DNA of 64,000 bases from positions 3,152,780 to 3,216,779 of the forward strand of contig NZ_KV467168.1 of NCBI RefSeq assembly GCF_001663775.1, written 5' to 3'. This document shows positions 18,766 through 27,705 of this stretch, in pieces. Numbering within the stretch: position 1 is the stretch's first letter; every line of letters starts with the position of its first letter. Below the pieces are notes generated by a model. It was not told the origin of the DNA, ran no database searches, and worked only from the letters and a program-made list of their open reading frames with translations. The DNA is from Arthrobacter sp. B6 (GTDB lineage Bacteria; Actinomycetota; Actinomycetes; Actinomycetales; Micrococcaceae). Made by a program: the position numbers and the translations under genes.

Positions 18766-19215
18766 ATGGACACGGCGGACAAGGAGATACCGGAGAGGGA
18801 CCCGGACCGGGTTAACCTGCCGGACCACTATGCAGCCCTGAAGGTTCAGGCTTCGGCCAGCCAGCAGGAAATCGCGCGCGCCTACCGTGCCCTGATGCGC
18901 AACCTCCATCCCGACGTCGACCATCCCGATGCCGACGCCGGAAGGCCCGCCGACAGCGTGGCACGCGAAGCGGCAATCGAGAGGGGCGCAGCCCAGAAGA
19001 ATGAGCTGCTGCGCATCATGCAGGCCTTCGCCGTGCTGCGGGATCCACGCCGCCGGGCGGCTTACGACCAGAGCGTTGCCGAACTACAGGCGGTCTCCCG
19101 TCCCAGGAGGGGGCCGCAAAGCGTCCCCGTCCGGTACATCCGCCGCCACGAGAGCCGCCCCCGTCCCACGATCAGGATTACCCCGGTGCGCTGGGAAAGC
19201 GGACCGTGGGCATGA
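18766..19215 (+). CDS. J-domain (DnaJ-like) protein
   Basis: A 149-residue protein with a J domain at about residues 18-100. It has helix II/III elements EIARAYRALMRNLHPDVDHPD, where the HPD triad is intact, and AFAVLRDPRRRAAYDQS. A basic tail follows; there are no zinc or C-terminal client-binding domains, so it is a minimal Hsp70 co-chaperone. A charged insert (DADAGRPADSVAREAAIERG) lengthens the loop after HPD. Start ATG 18766 has only AAAGAAG upstream. Context with hsp20 supports a stress role. Confidence 0.85.
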   Translation: MDTADKEIPERDPDRVNLPDHYAALKVQASASQQEIARAYRALMRNLHPDVDHPDADAGRPADSVAREAAIERGAAQKNELLRIMQAFAVLRDPRRRAAYDQSVAELQAVSRPRRGPQSVPVRYIRRHESRPRPTIRITPVRWESGPWA

Positions 19216-19247
19216 CCCCCGCCCAATCCCCTAGGAGGAGCACCGCC

Positions 19248-19625
19248 ATGAGTGAATGGCGCCGCTACGATTCACACCTGATGCCAGCTTTTCACGAGCG
19301 CTTCGAACAACGCTGGGGCAAGGGCACTGCCCCGTTCCTTGATCCTGAGGCGCATGAGGAACCTATGCCGCGTGCCCAGTGGATCAACCCGTCCACCGGT
19401 GCGGCGCTCGCGGTGGTGCCGGTGTGGACGGCGGACGAAGGCCAGCAGCGTTCCTTTGGTGTGTTCTACCTGCCTCCTGCCGGTGACATCTGGGTGCTCC
19501 GTCCTGGCTATACCGGCTACCTGGAACCGGCTGACGGCGACACTGAACCCCTCGTCACCCTTCGGAACGACGCCTACCGGAAGGCAGTAGCCCACGCTAA
19601 GGAATTCCTGTTCGGGTCACAGTGA
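19248..19625 (+). CDS. Conserved hypothetical protein (125 aa)
   Basis: A 125-residue soluble protein starting MSEWRRYDSHLMPAFHERFEQRWG, with a central beta-rich part (GAALAVVPVWTADEG, SFGVFYLPPAGDIWVLRPGYTG). I do not recognise the family. ATG 19248 has a textbook AGGAGGAG. It follows the J-domain gene by 32 bases and its stop overlaps by 9 bases the end of the AAA gene on the other strand. Confidence 0.7.
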   Translation: MSEWRRYDSHLMPAFHERFEQRWGKGTAPFLDPEAHEEPMPRAQWINPSTGAALAVVPVWTADEGQQRSFGVFYLPPAGDIWVLRPGYTGYLEPADGDTEPLVTLRNDAYRKAVAHAKEFLFGSQ

Positions 19626-21044
19626 GCCTGGAAATCCTGGCCCCGGGAAACCGGATGCAGCCGCCGTTTCGGGCCCGCTGCCCAGCAGGCTGCGGGTGAG
19701 GGCTTCGGCGTCGGCCATCAGATCCTCGACGGCGGCACTGAGGTGGGAGTCGGATACCGGCGCGTCTTCAAGCGCGGCCGCCACCACGGCGCGTCGGACC
19801 AGTTCACGGGCGAAGGACGCGGTGGTGCCTTCGGTCCGTTCGGCGGCGGACTGCAGCGCCTCCGGACTGAAGGACACCCGGCGGCTGTACAGGTCCAGCA
19901 GGCGGATCCTCTCCGCGGGTGCCGGGAGTGGAATTTCGACGGCGAGGTCAACCCGCCCCGGGCGCTGCGCGAGGGCCCGTTCCAGCATGTCCGGCCGGTT
20001 GGTGGTCAGGACAAAAGCGACGTCTGCATCATTGTCCAGGCCGTCCATGGCGTCCAGCACCTCAAACAGCAGGGGCTGCGGACCGTGCCCGAAGCTCCGG
20101 TCCTCCGCAATCAGGTCGCAGTCCTCAAGCACCACAATGGACGGCTGCAGCGCCCGGGCCATGCGGGCCGCGTCCGCGATCCGGGCGAGCGACCCGCCGG
20201 AGAGGAGGATCGCCGTCGACCCAACACTTTGGCTCAGCAGGTGACGTACGGTGTGCGTCTTGCCGGTGCCCGGCCTGCCGTAGAGCAGGATGCCGCGTTT
20301 GAGGTGCTGACCGTGGTCCTGCAGGAGGCCGCGGTGGGTGGCGATCCCCACTGTGTGGTCCGCCACCTTCTGCAGCAGCCCGGCAGGCAGGATGACGTCC
20401 GACGCCGGGAGGCTGGGCCGGTGGTGGAACGTCACGCCGGCGGCGCTGGGCCCGTATTCGGACATCACGAGGGAGATGATCTGGCCCTTGAGGACGCTGT
20501 TGCTGTCCATCCGCAGGCGGAACTCCGCGAGGAATGCAGTTGCGGCTTCCTGCCCCGCGGCGAGGACTTCCAAGGTTGCGCCCTGGCGCCCGAATTGGGG
20601 CTCAGCATCGCGCTGCAGGACCGCCAGGGGGTTGCCCGCGAAGCTGAAAAGCCAAAGGCCCAGCGCCACCGCCTGCCGATGGCTGTCCGGACCCACTGCG
20701 AGGTTTGCATAGTCCGGCTGGGCGAGCGGAAACTGCGGAAAGAGCTGCGACTGCTGGACCATGTCACTCAAGGACTGGTGGTGCCGCTGGCCGCCGCCGC
20801 CGATGCCCACCAGCCGGCCGGCAGCGTCCTGCCCAACCAGCTCCGCCATCACGATGTCCGCGTCGACAAACCGGTGCGGCGGGATGTTCTCCACCACGAC
20901 CGAGAGCTCCGCGGCCGGCACCCCGAGATGCTCGGTCAGTGCTTGGAGCAGCTGTTTCCCGGGCTGCTCCCCATGGTTTCCGGACTGCGCCAACTGGACC
21001 AGCGCCGCAAAATCGTCGATGAACTTCCCCAGTTTTTCATCCAT
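19617..21044 (-). CDS. AAA-family ATPase with N-terminal extension
   Basis: A 475-residue protein. Residues 1-210 are an unrecognised N-terminal region, followed by one AAA+ module (about 225-420). That module has Walker A GRPGTGKTHT, Walker B SIVVLEDCDLIAEDR, sensor 1 VLTTNRPDML and arginine-finger region QRPGRVD. The layout resembles classical single-ring AAA remodelling ATPases of the FtsH/CDC48 group without a protease domain. The partner is unknown. Its 3' end overlaps the conserved hypothetical gene, next to hsp20 and J-domain genes, so a protein-quality role is plausible but inferred. Confidence 0.82.
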   Translation of the reverse strand: MDEKLGKFIDDFAALVQLAQSGNHGEQPGKQLLQALTEHLGVPAAELSVVVENIPPHRFVDADIVMAELVGQDAAGRLVGIGGGGQRHHQSLSDMVQQSQLFPQFPLAQPDYANLAVGPDSHRQAVALGLWLFSFAGNPLAVLQRDAEPQFGRQGATLEVLAAGQEAATAFLAEFRLRMDSNSVLKGQIISLVMSEYGPSAAGVTFHHRPSLPASDVILPAGLLQKVADHTVGIATHRGLLQDHGQHLKRGILLYGRPGTGKTHTVRHLLSQSVGSTAILLSGGSLARIADAARMARALQPSIVVLEDCDLIAEDRSFGHGPQPLLFEVLDAMDGLDNDADVAFVLTTNRPDMLERALAQRPGRVDLAVEIPLPAPAERIRLLDLYSRRVSFSPEALQSAAERTEGTTASFARELVRRAVVAAALEDAPVSDSHLSAAVEDLMADAEALTRSLLGSGPETAAASGFPGPGFPGSL

Positions 21045-21206
21045 TCCCAGACCCTAGCAGGACGCGCCGGCCGCACGGCCCGAACTGCCGCCCGGGCCGT
21101 GCGTACGGACACACGGGCAAGCGCCGGGTTGACGCTCGTCAGCCGCCCGGCCGTGTGCCATCCTAAGGGGTACACTTCCGAACCCAGCTAAGGAGTTGGC
21201 ACAAAC

Positions 21207-22754
21207 GTGCATATCACCGCCAAGGACCTGGCAGCACTCATCCCGTCCGGGTTTACCCTTGGCGTGGCCACCGCGGCCTTCCAGATCGAGGGTGCCCTGG
21301 AGGAGGATGGCCGCGGACCAGCGGGATGGGATGTTTTCGCGTCCAAGCCGGGGGCGATAGTTGAGGACCATAGCCCTGCGATCTCCTGCGACCACTATCA
21401 CCGTATGCCGCAGGACGTGGCCCTCATGAAGCAACTGGGGGTGGACTCGTACCGTTTCTCCCTGTCGTGGCCACGGATCCAGCCCACTGGCAGCGGAGCG
21501 GTGAACCGGGCGGGACTGGCTTTCTACGACCGTCTCCTTGACGAGCTGCTGGCCAGCGGGATTTCCCCCATGATCACCCTCTACCACTGGGATACGCCGA
21601 AGGCGCTGGACGACATCGGTGGCTGGATGAACCGGGACACCGCCTACCGCCTGGGTGAGTTTGCCGCAATCGCCGCGGATGTTTTCGGAGACCGCGTGGC
21701 CCGCTGGGCCACCATCAACGAACCTGCCACCGTAACCACCAACGGCTATACCCTTGGACTCCATTCACCGGGTGAGGCCCTTATGCTCAACGCCTTCCCC
21801 ACGGTGCACCACCAGCTGCTTGGCCACGGCCTCGCAGTACAGGCGCTGCGGGCCGCCGGAGTCCCGGGGGAAATCGGCATGACCAACGTCTACTCGCCGA
21901 TGGTGCCCAACTCGATCAACCCCCTGGACAGGATCAGCGCCGGGCTGATGGACCTTGCCCAGAACCGGCTGTACGCGGACCCCGTCCTCATCGGCAAGTA
22001 CCCGGACCTCATCCGCGCCGCGAAGTTCTTCAGCTCCTTCGACCACCCCGACGAGGACATGGAGATCATCTCCCAGCCGCTGGACTTCTACGGGCTGAAC
22101 TACTACATGCCCACCAAGGTGGCCGTCGGACCCGGACAGGGCGCCGTTCCGGCGAGCATGGCGGAGGCCATGGGCAGCGACCTGAGCGCGATGGGCAACG
22201 GCGGCACCCCCTTCCACGTGGAAACGTGGCCGGAAGCGGACATCACCTCCTACGGTTGGCCCGTCAAGCCTGAATACATGCGCGTTGCGCTGAAGGAAAT
22301 GGCCGAGCGCTACCCGAACCTGCCGCCGGTGATCATCACCGAGGGCGGGGCGAGCTTCGAGGACATCATCGTCCGGGACAAGTCCACCAACACGAAGTTC
22401 ATCCCGGATGAAAGGCGCCTCAAATACCTCTCGGACCACATGGAAGCGGCGCTAAGGGCCACGGCCCCGGGCGGTGAAGCGGAAACGGTGGACCTCCGCG
22501 GCTACTACGTCTGGTCGCTGATGGACAACTTCGAGTGGTCCGCCGGCTACAACCAGCCGTTCGGCCTGCTCCACGTGGATTTCGAGACCTTGGAGCGGAC
22601 CCCCAAGGCGTCCTACTTCTGGTTCCAGGAGCTCCTCGAAGAACGGAACCTGGTGGCCGCGGCTGCCACCGCCGTCGCGCAGGCCGCCAGCCCGGAACTC
22701 GCCGTTACGGAGGAGAACGACGACGACGTGACCACGCTGGGTGCCACCGCCTAG
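21207..22754 (+). CDS. Family 1 beta-glucosidase
   Basis: A 515-residue GH1 enzyme. It starts with the family signature FTLGVATAAFQIEGA, carries the acid/base Glu in TINEPATV (about residue 172) and the nucleophile region VIITEGGASFED (about 379). It would hydrolyse beta-glucosides from the non-reducing end. Oddly, the normally invariant ITENG is ITEGG here, with Asn replaced by Gly next to the nucleophile. Start codon is GTG 21207 with AAGGAG upstream. The last 40 residues are an Ala/Glu-rich tail beyond the usual end. Confidence 0.88.
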   Translation: MHITAKDLAALIPSGFTLGVATAAFQIEGALEEDGRGPAGWDVFASKPGAIVEDHSPAISCDHYHRMPQDVALMKQLGVDSYRFSLSWPRIQPTGSGAVNRAGLAFYDRLLDELLASGISPMITLYHWDTPKALDDIGGWMNRDTAYRLGEFAAIAADVFGDRVARWATINEPATVTTNGYTLGLHSPGEALMLNAFPTVHHQLLGHGLAVQALRAAGVPGEIGMTNVYSPMVPNSINPLDRISAGLMDLAQNRLYADPVLIGKYPDLIRAAKFFSSFDHPDEDMEIISQPLDFYGLNYYMPTKVAVGPGQGAVPASMAEAMGSDLSAMGNGGTPFHVETWPEADITSYGWPVKPEYMRVALKEMAERYPNLPPVIITEGGASFEDIIVRDKSTNTKFIPDERRLKYLSDHMEAALRATAPGGEAETVDLRGYYVWSLMDNFEWSAGYNQPFGLLHVDFETLERTPKASYFWFQELLEERNLVAAAATAVAQAASPELAVTEENDDDVTTLGATA

Positions 22755-22763
22755 CTTTGGGGC

Positions 22764-23822
22764 CTAGAGGAGGTCCAGGGACCTGAGCTGCTTGGCCATG
22801 CCCGCGCCATCGGTGGAGTAGATCCACGGCACGGCGGAAGCGCTGTGGTCGCCGTCCTCGGAGTGACCGCCGGCGAAGACGGCCTCGCTGACGGAAAGCT
22901 GCCGGATGGCTATGGCAGCTACCTTGTCCGGGTGCTCCTGGGCGAAGCCTGAGTAAATCTGTTCATCGTGCTGGCCGTTGTCACCGATCAGGAGCCAGCG
23001 CATGTCCGGGAACTCCTTGGCGAGGCGTTCGAGGTTGCGGTGCTTATGCTCCTGGCCGCTGCGGAACCACCTGTCCTGGGTCAGTCCCCAGTCCGTGAGC
23101 AGCAGCGCGCCTGAGGGGTACATGTTGCGGCCCAGGAAACGGGCCAGGGTGGGTGCCGCGTTCCATGGGCCGGTGGACAGGTAGATCACCGGGGCATCCG
23201 GATGCTCCACGGTGAGCCGGTCCAGGAGGACCGACATGCCGGGCGTGGCCATGCGGGCTCTCTCGCTCAACACAAAGGTGTTCCACAGCGCGAGGAACGG
23301 GCGGGGGAGTGCCGTGACCATCACGGTGTCGTCAATATCGGAAACGATGCCAAACTTCGTGTCCGGTGCGATCACCTGGATGAGCGTTTCCACCGGCTCT
23401 GTGTCTTCAGCCCGCAGGACAGCCGTGTGCCAGCCGGGGGACAGCCGGACGTCCACCACCGTGTCGATCAGGCCGCCCCGGTCCGCCTTCACCTGGGTGA
23501 CCACGTCTCCGATGGTGACCTCAACGTCCGTGAACTGCACTGGAACGCTGGTGAACGCCCTCCAGCCCCGTACATTCTGCGTGCCGTTCCGGGCTGCGTG
23601 TTCGGCGCGGCTCCCGGGTGCGGGATCCTGGGTGAGCAGCACGCGGCCCAATACCCGGACCCACTCGGTGGACCCGTAGCCCTGGTATGCGATGGTCTTT
23701 GGCACGAACTTCCAGCGCCTTGCCAGCTGCAGGCGTACGCCGTTCACGCTGTCCGAAAGCCGGTGGGCAAGCCTGAAAGCGCGTTTGCCGGCCAATGATG
23801 TCTTCTGCGGAGCACTGTCCAT
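22764..23822 (-). CDS. App1-like phosphatase (DUF2183)
   Basis: A 352-residue protein with the HAD-like motif SDIDDTVMVT (near residue 160), the core of the App1/DUF2183 phosphatidate phosphatase family. An N-terminal beta-rich domain precedes it (TDVEVTIGDVVTQVKAD). Further motifs LSTGPWN and LIGDNGQHDEQIY match HAD motifs II and IV. A lipid or other phosphate monoester is the likely substrate. The gene ends 9 bases from the beta-glucosidase stop on the other strand. Confidence 0.83.
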   Translation of the reverse strand: MDSAPQKTSLAGKRAFRLAHRLSDSVNGVRLQLARRWKFVPKTIAYQGYGSTEWVRVLGRVLLTQDPAPGSRAEHAARNGTQNVRGWRAFTSVPVQFTDVEVTIGDVVTQVKADRGGLIDTVVDVRLSPGWHTAVLRAEDTEPVETLIQVIAPDTKFGIVSDIDDTVMVTALPRPFLALWNTFVLSERARMATPGMSVLLDRLTVEHPDAPVIYLSTGPWNAAPTLARFLGRNMYPSGALLLTDWGLTQDRWFRSGQEHKHRNLERLAKEFPDMRWLLIGDNGQHDEQIYSGFAQEHPDKVAAIAIRQLSVSEAVFAGGHSEDGDHSASAVPWIYSTDGAGMAKQLRSLDLL

Positions 23823-23867
23823 GCCTCCACTCTGCCACAGGCGCCGCAGCGATCCCCCCGCATGACC

Positions 23868-24599
23868 TCAGCCGGCGCCGAGCATCCAGCGTAGGGTGTC
23901 AGCGTTCCGCACGGCGTTTCCGCCGCCGTCGTTGTTGAAATAGACAAACACGTCCCGCCCGTCGGCGTCCCATTCCCGGATGCGGTCGGCCCACCAGGCC
24001 AGGTCAGCGTCCGAGTACGAGCCGCCGTAGAGGTGCTGGTGGTCGGGCCCGTGCATCCGGACATACACAAAGGGTGCCGTTGCCCGGAGGATGCACGGCA
24101 GGTTGGCGCCGCTCATGATGCAATAGGCGGCTTCGTGCCGCTCCAACAGTGCATAGATGTCCGGGTGGTCCCAGCTCGGGTGCCGGAACTCCACCGTCAC
24201 CCGGATCCACCACGGCACGGCGGAGAGGAAATACGCCAGCCGGGCGTCATCCCTTGCCTGCTGCGGCGGGAGCTGGACCAGCAGGACCGCGCGTTTGTCT
24301 CCGAGTTCATGCCAGCACCTGGCGATCCGCTCCAGCCAGACTTCCGGTGCATAGAGCTTCTTGCCGTGCGTCAGCCCGCGGGGGGCCTTGACGGACATTG
24401 CGAAGCCGTCCGGAAGCCGGCGCCGCCAGCTTGCGAAGGAGGTGTCCCGGGGCCAGCGGTAGAAACTCGCGTTAAGTTCAACCGTGCTGAACCGGGAAAC
24501 ATAGTGCTGAAGTCTGTCGCGGGCGGGCAGGCCGGGTGGGTACAGGACATTTTCCCAGTGGTCATAGCTCCAGCCGGACGTTCCAATACGGAGGGTCAT
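23868..24599 (-). CDS. DUF72 family protein
   Basis: A 243-residue TIM-barrel-like protein of the DUF72 (YecE) family, recognised from IGTSGWSYDHWENVLYP at the start, FYRWPRDTSFASWRRRLP, VEFRHPSWDHPDIYALL and the terminal VFVYFNNDGGGNAVRNA. The family function is unknown. The ATG lies 1 base beyond the stop of the ANTAR gene upstream, preceded by that gene's end, so translation is probably coupled. Confidence 0.85.
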   Translation of the reverse strand: MTLRIGTSGWSYDHWENVLYPPGLPARDRLQHYVSRFSTVELNASFYRWPRDTSFASWRRRLPDGFAMSVKAPRGLTHGKKLYAPEVWLERIARCWHELGDKRAVLLVQLPPQQARDDARLAYFLSAVPWWIRVTVEFRHPSWDHPDIYALLERHEAAYCIMSGANLPCILRATAPFVYVRMHGPDHQHLYGGSYSDADLAWWADRIREWDADGRDVFVYFNNDGGGNAVRNADTLRWMLGAG

Positions 24600-24600
24600 A

Positions 24601-25335
24601 TCAGCTGAAATGTGTCTTCAGCGTGCCGCCGCCTGCCGACTCCACAATGGCAAGGGCCACATCGCGGAGTTTCACGTTCCGCGTGTTGGAGGCGGATCTG
24701 ATGAGGTCCATCGCCTCGTCCTGGGTGCAGCGGTTCTGCCCAATGATGATTCCCACGGCGGTATCGATGACAGTGCGCGACTCCAGTGCTGCCTTCAGGT
24801 TGGCCGCAGCGTCCGAGTGCTGGGCCAGCCGGACGGCCAGGCGCATTCCCTTGGAAGCCTGGGACACATAGCTGATGGCATGCTCAACAGCGTTGGAGTC
24901 GAATGCGTGGGGGCGGTCCGAGTACAGGTTAAGTCCCGCCCTGGCGTCGTCCCCGGAAAGCTCGAACGGGACACCGAGGACAGATCTGATGCCGTGGTTC
25001 AGCACTGTGGCGGCATATTCCGGCCACAGGGTTTCCGTCGTGAAGTCCCTGATGTGCACAAGCACCCCTTCCCTTGCGCACTGCAGGCACGGCCCGTCGC
25101 CGTACTCGTACTGCAGTTCGTCGAGGAGGCGTGCCCTCTCCCCGCTGCTGGCAACGGTGGCTGCTGTCCGGTGGCGGAGCAAGGTGATCCCGCAAAGCAC
25201 TTCGCCCCTCGGGCCGGAGAGGTTCTCAGCAGAATACGTTGCGAGTTCATTGAGGAAGTCCTCCACGTCCTGTGTGTCCAGGAGGAGATCCTGTATTTTG
25301 TCGATGACCAGGCTGGGGGTGGACGGCTGTTCCAA
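24601..25335 (-). CDS. GAF-ANTAR regulator, second copy
   Basis: A 244-residue GAF-ANTAR protein with the GAF domain at about residues 20-165 and ANTAR at about 175-235 (LESRTVIDTAVGIIIGQNRCT). It closely parallels the protein at 4025-4783. The start codon is TTG (25335), supported by GGGAGG at ideal spacing; no ATG fits the homologous start. It is probably an RNA-binding antiterminator; the ligand of the GAF domain and the RNA target are unknown. The DUF72 gene follows with 1 base between. Confidence 0.85.
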   Translation of the reverse strand: MEQPSTPSLVIDKIQDLLLDTQDVEDFLNELATYSAENLSGPRGEVLCGITLLRHRTAATVASSGERARLLDELQYEYGDGPCLQCAREGVLVHIRDFTTETLWPEYAATVLNHGIRSVLGVPFELSGDDARAGLNLYSDRPHAFDSNAVEHAISYVSQASKGMRLAVRLAQHSDAAANLKAALESRTVIDTAVGIIIGQNRCTQDEAMDLIRSASNTRNVKLRDVALAIVESAGGGTLKTHFS

Positions 25336-25476
25336 GGGTTCCTCCCGTGTTGCCGGCCGGATCCCGGGGACCTGGCCTGCTGGCGGCCACCCACTCGTGG
25401 CCGCGGGCAGCTGCTTTACCCTGATTTCAGGCTACACCCCTTGAACCTTCAGGCTTCGGGATACGTGTGGCAGTGT

Positions 25477-27291
25477 ATGGGCATGGCGCGAATTGAAGAT
25501 TATGCGGTAGTCGGAGACCTTCACACCGGAGCGCTGGTGAGCTCTGCCGGTTCCATCGACTGGCTGTGCCTGCCCCGGTTCGATTCCCCCGCCTGCTTCA
25601 ATGCGCTGCTGGATACACCGGACGCCGGCCGGTGGCTGGTGGCTCCGGAGACCGGCGGGACCTGCACGCGGCGCCACTATCGCGACGGGACACTTGTCCT
25701 GGAAACCGAGTGGGAAACCCCGGACGGGACGGTCCGCGTGATTGATTTCATGCCGCCCCGCGACGAGGTGGCGGACATCGTGCGCATTGTGGAGGGCGTC
25801 AGCGGAAACGTCAGGATGCACAGTGAGCTGGCGCTGCGGTTCGATTACGGCCACATTGTGCCCTGGGTCCGGAAGGACGAACACGGCATCCATGCGATCG
25901 CCGGCCCCGACGCCGTCTATTTTGTGACCGAAGTGCCGCTGCATGGCGAGAACATGCACACGGTCTGCGACTTCACAGTCAGTGCGGGCGAGCGCATTCC
26001 GTTTGTGTTGATGTGGGCCCCGAGCCATGTGCCCAGGCCTGCCGCCGTGGATGCCGAAACAGTGCTGCGCACCACCACCGCCTACTGGCGGGGCTGGACC
26101 AGCCAGTGCACGGGGGTCGGGAAGTATCGGGACGCGGTGGTGCGCTCGCTGGTGACGCTCAAAGCGCTGACGTATGCGCCCACTGGAGGCATTGTCGCCG
26201 CGGTTACCACCTCGCTGCCGGAACAGCTGGGCGGGCCCCGCAACTGGGACTACCGCTACTGCTGGCTGCGGGACGCGGCCATGACGCTGCAGGCCCTGCT
26301 GGCAGCGGGGTACACGGCGGAAGCCGCCGCCTGGCGGGACTGGCTGTTGCGGGCCGTTGCCGGCGACCCCGCGGACTTGCAGATCATGTACGGAATCCAC
26401 GGTGAGCGCAGGCTTCCGGAAATGGAGCTGCCCTGGCTGGCCGGCTATGAAGGTTCAAGGCCGGTGCGGATCGGCAATGGCGCAGCCGAGCAACTCCAGC
26501 TGGACGTCTGGGGCGAGGTGCTGGATTGCCTGTCACTCACGAGGAACTCCCTGTTGAAGCACACTGACGAGGCCTGGGATGTCCAGGTGGCCCTGATGCA
26601 GCACCTGGAGACCATCTGGGACCAGCCGGACAACGGACTCTGGGAAATGCGCGGCCCCCGCCGCCACTTCACCCATTCGAAAGTCATGGCCTGGGTGGCC
26701 GCAGACCGGATGGTGAAGGGCGTCCGCGAGTCCGGCCTGCCCGGTCCGGCGGACCGGTGGGAGACTCTGCGTGACACCATCCACCGGGACGTTATGGCCA
26801 ACGGCTTCGACGCAGAACGCAACACCTTCACGCAGTCCTACGGCCGCCCGGAACTCGATGCCAGCCTCCTGCTCATCCCGCGCGTGGGGTTCCTGCCGCC
26901 GGACGATCCCCGGGTGGTGGGCACCATCGACGCGATCCTGAACGAGCTGACCGAAGACGGGTTTGTGCTCCGGTACCGCCCGGCCCAGAGCGACGACGGG
27001 CTCCCCGGGGACGAGGGGGTGTTCCTTGCGTGTTCGTTCTGGATGGTGGAGGCGCTCTTAGGGTCCGGCCGCCGTCGGGAGGCCACCGAGCTCTTTGAGC
27101 GGCTGCTCGAACTCAGGAACGATGTGGGCCTGCTGAGCGAGGAGTGGGCGGTCAGGGCGGCGCGGCAGCTGGGGAATACTCCCCAGGCGTTCAGCCACTT
27201 CGGGCTTGTGACTAGCGCGTTGGAGCTGCATCAGGATACGGTACGCCGAAGTGACACGCCCATACCCCCGGAGACGGAGAATGCGGCGTGA
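25477..27291 (+). CDS. GH15-family glycoside hydrolase (glucoamylase/trehalase-like)
   Basis: A 604-residue protein: an N-terminal beta-sandwich domain (ARIEDYAVVGDLHTGALVSS ...) followed by an (alpha/alpha)6 barrel. It has the family signature NWDYRYCWLRDAAMT (about 256) and a late acidic motif LLSEEWAV bearing the likely base. In actinobacteria this group includes trehalases and glucan glucohydrolases, and the substrate is not settled by sequence. Starts at 25477 or 25483 are both possible and lack a strong ribosome site. The frame stays open far upstream only because it shadows the ANTAR gene. Confidence 0.88.
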   Translation: MGMARIEDYAVVGDLHTGALVSSAGSIDWLCLPRFDSPACFNALLDTPDAGRWLVAPETGGTCTRRHYRDGTLVLETEWETPDGTVRVIDFMPPRDEVADIVRIVEGVSGNVRMHSELALRFDYGHIVPWVRKDEHGIHAIAGPDAVYFVTEVPLHGENMHTVCDFTVSAGERIPFVLMWAPSHVPRPAAVDAETVLRTTTAYWRGWTSQCTGVGKYRDAVVRSLVTLKALTYAPTGGIVAAVTTSLPEQLGGPRNWDYRYCWLRDAAMTLQALLAAGYTAEAAAWRDWLLRAVAGDPADLQIMYGIHGERRLPEMELPWLAGYEGSRPVRIGNGAAEQLQLDVWGEVLDCLSLTRNSLLKHTDEAWDVQVALMQHLETIWDQPDNGLWEMRGPRRHFTHSKVMAWVAADRMVKGVRESGLPGPADRWETLRDTIHRDVMANGFDAERNTFTQSYGRPELDASLLLIPRVGFLPPDDPRVVGTIDAILNELTEDGFVLRYRPAQSDDGLPGDEGVFLACSFWMVEALLGSGRRREATELFERLLELRNDVGLLSEEWAVRAARQLGNTPQAFSHFGLVTSALELHQDTVRRSDTPIPPETENAA

Positions 27292-27334
27292 ATGCTGGCA
27301 ATGGGGGACTGCAGCACTTTTCCCCGACGGAATC

Positions 27335-27350
27335 AGTAAGTAGACTTACT
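27335..27350. promoter_or_regulatory. 16-bp palindromic operator candidate
   Basis: AGTAAGT AG ACTTACT is a palindrome with perfect 7-bp arms and a 2-base spacer, 62 bases before the DUF1508 gene. Its shape is typical of TetR- or MarR-family binding sites. No such regulator is encoded nearby. Confidence 0.55.
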
Positions 27351-27411
27351 AACACTTCATAGCGCGCTTCCAAAAGAGCACAGCGCCGTGACTGACGGAG
27401 GGGTGATTGGA

Positions 27412-27705
27412 ATGGCCGGTTATTTTGAACTGGTAGACGCGCCGGACGGTGGCTACAGGGTCAGGATGTTGGATGGAGCGGGGGACCTGATGGCGATTTC
27501 GGTGACTTTTCCCACCAAACGCGCCGCGGTGGCCGGTGTGGCCATGGCGCGTGAAATCGCCGGGACCGGACTGATCCGGGATCGGAGCCGCGACGGCGCG
27601 GGCACGCTGATTCGTGAACGCGTGCGGCCGGTGACCTCAGCAAGGGACGATGCTGCGCCGCGGACCAAGAGGCTTTCCGGGACAACGCGGGCCGCAGCCG
27701 GCTGA
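27412..27705 (+). CDS. DUF1508 (YegP-like) protein
   Basis: A 97-residue protein. The N-terminal half, YFELVDAPDGGYRVRMLDGAG through KRAAVAGVAMAREI, is a DUF1508/YegP unit; the rest is an Arg-rich, probably disordered tail. The family is small and of unknown function. ATG 27412 is chosen because GGAGGGG lies 8 bases before it; a GTG at 27388 is in frame but precedes the ribosome site. Its stop overlaps the next start (TGATG). Confidence 0.7.
   Translation: MAGYFELVDAPDGGYRVRMLDGAGDLMAISVTFPTKRAAVAGVAMAREIAGTGLIRDRSRDGAGTLIRERVRPVTSARDDAAPRTKRLSGTTRAAAG

Noticed and set aside
19743..21191. Long plus-strand frame opposite the AAA gene
   Set aside because: Shadow of a gene with intact Walker motifs on the other strand.
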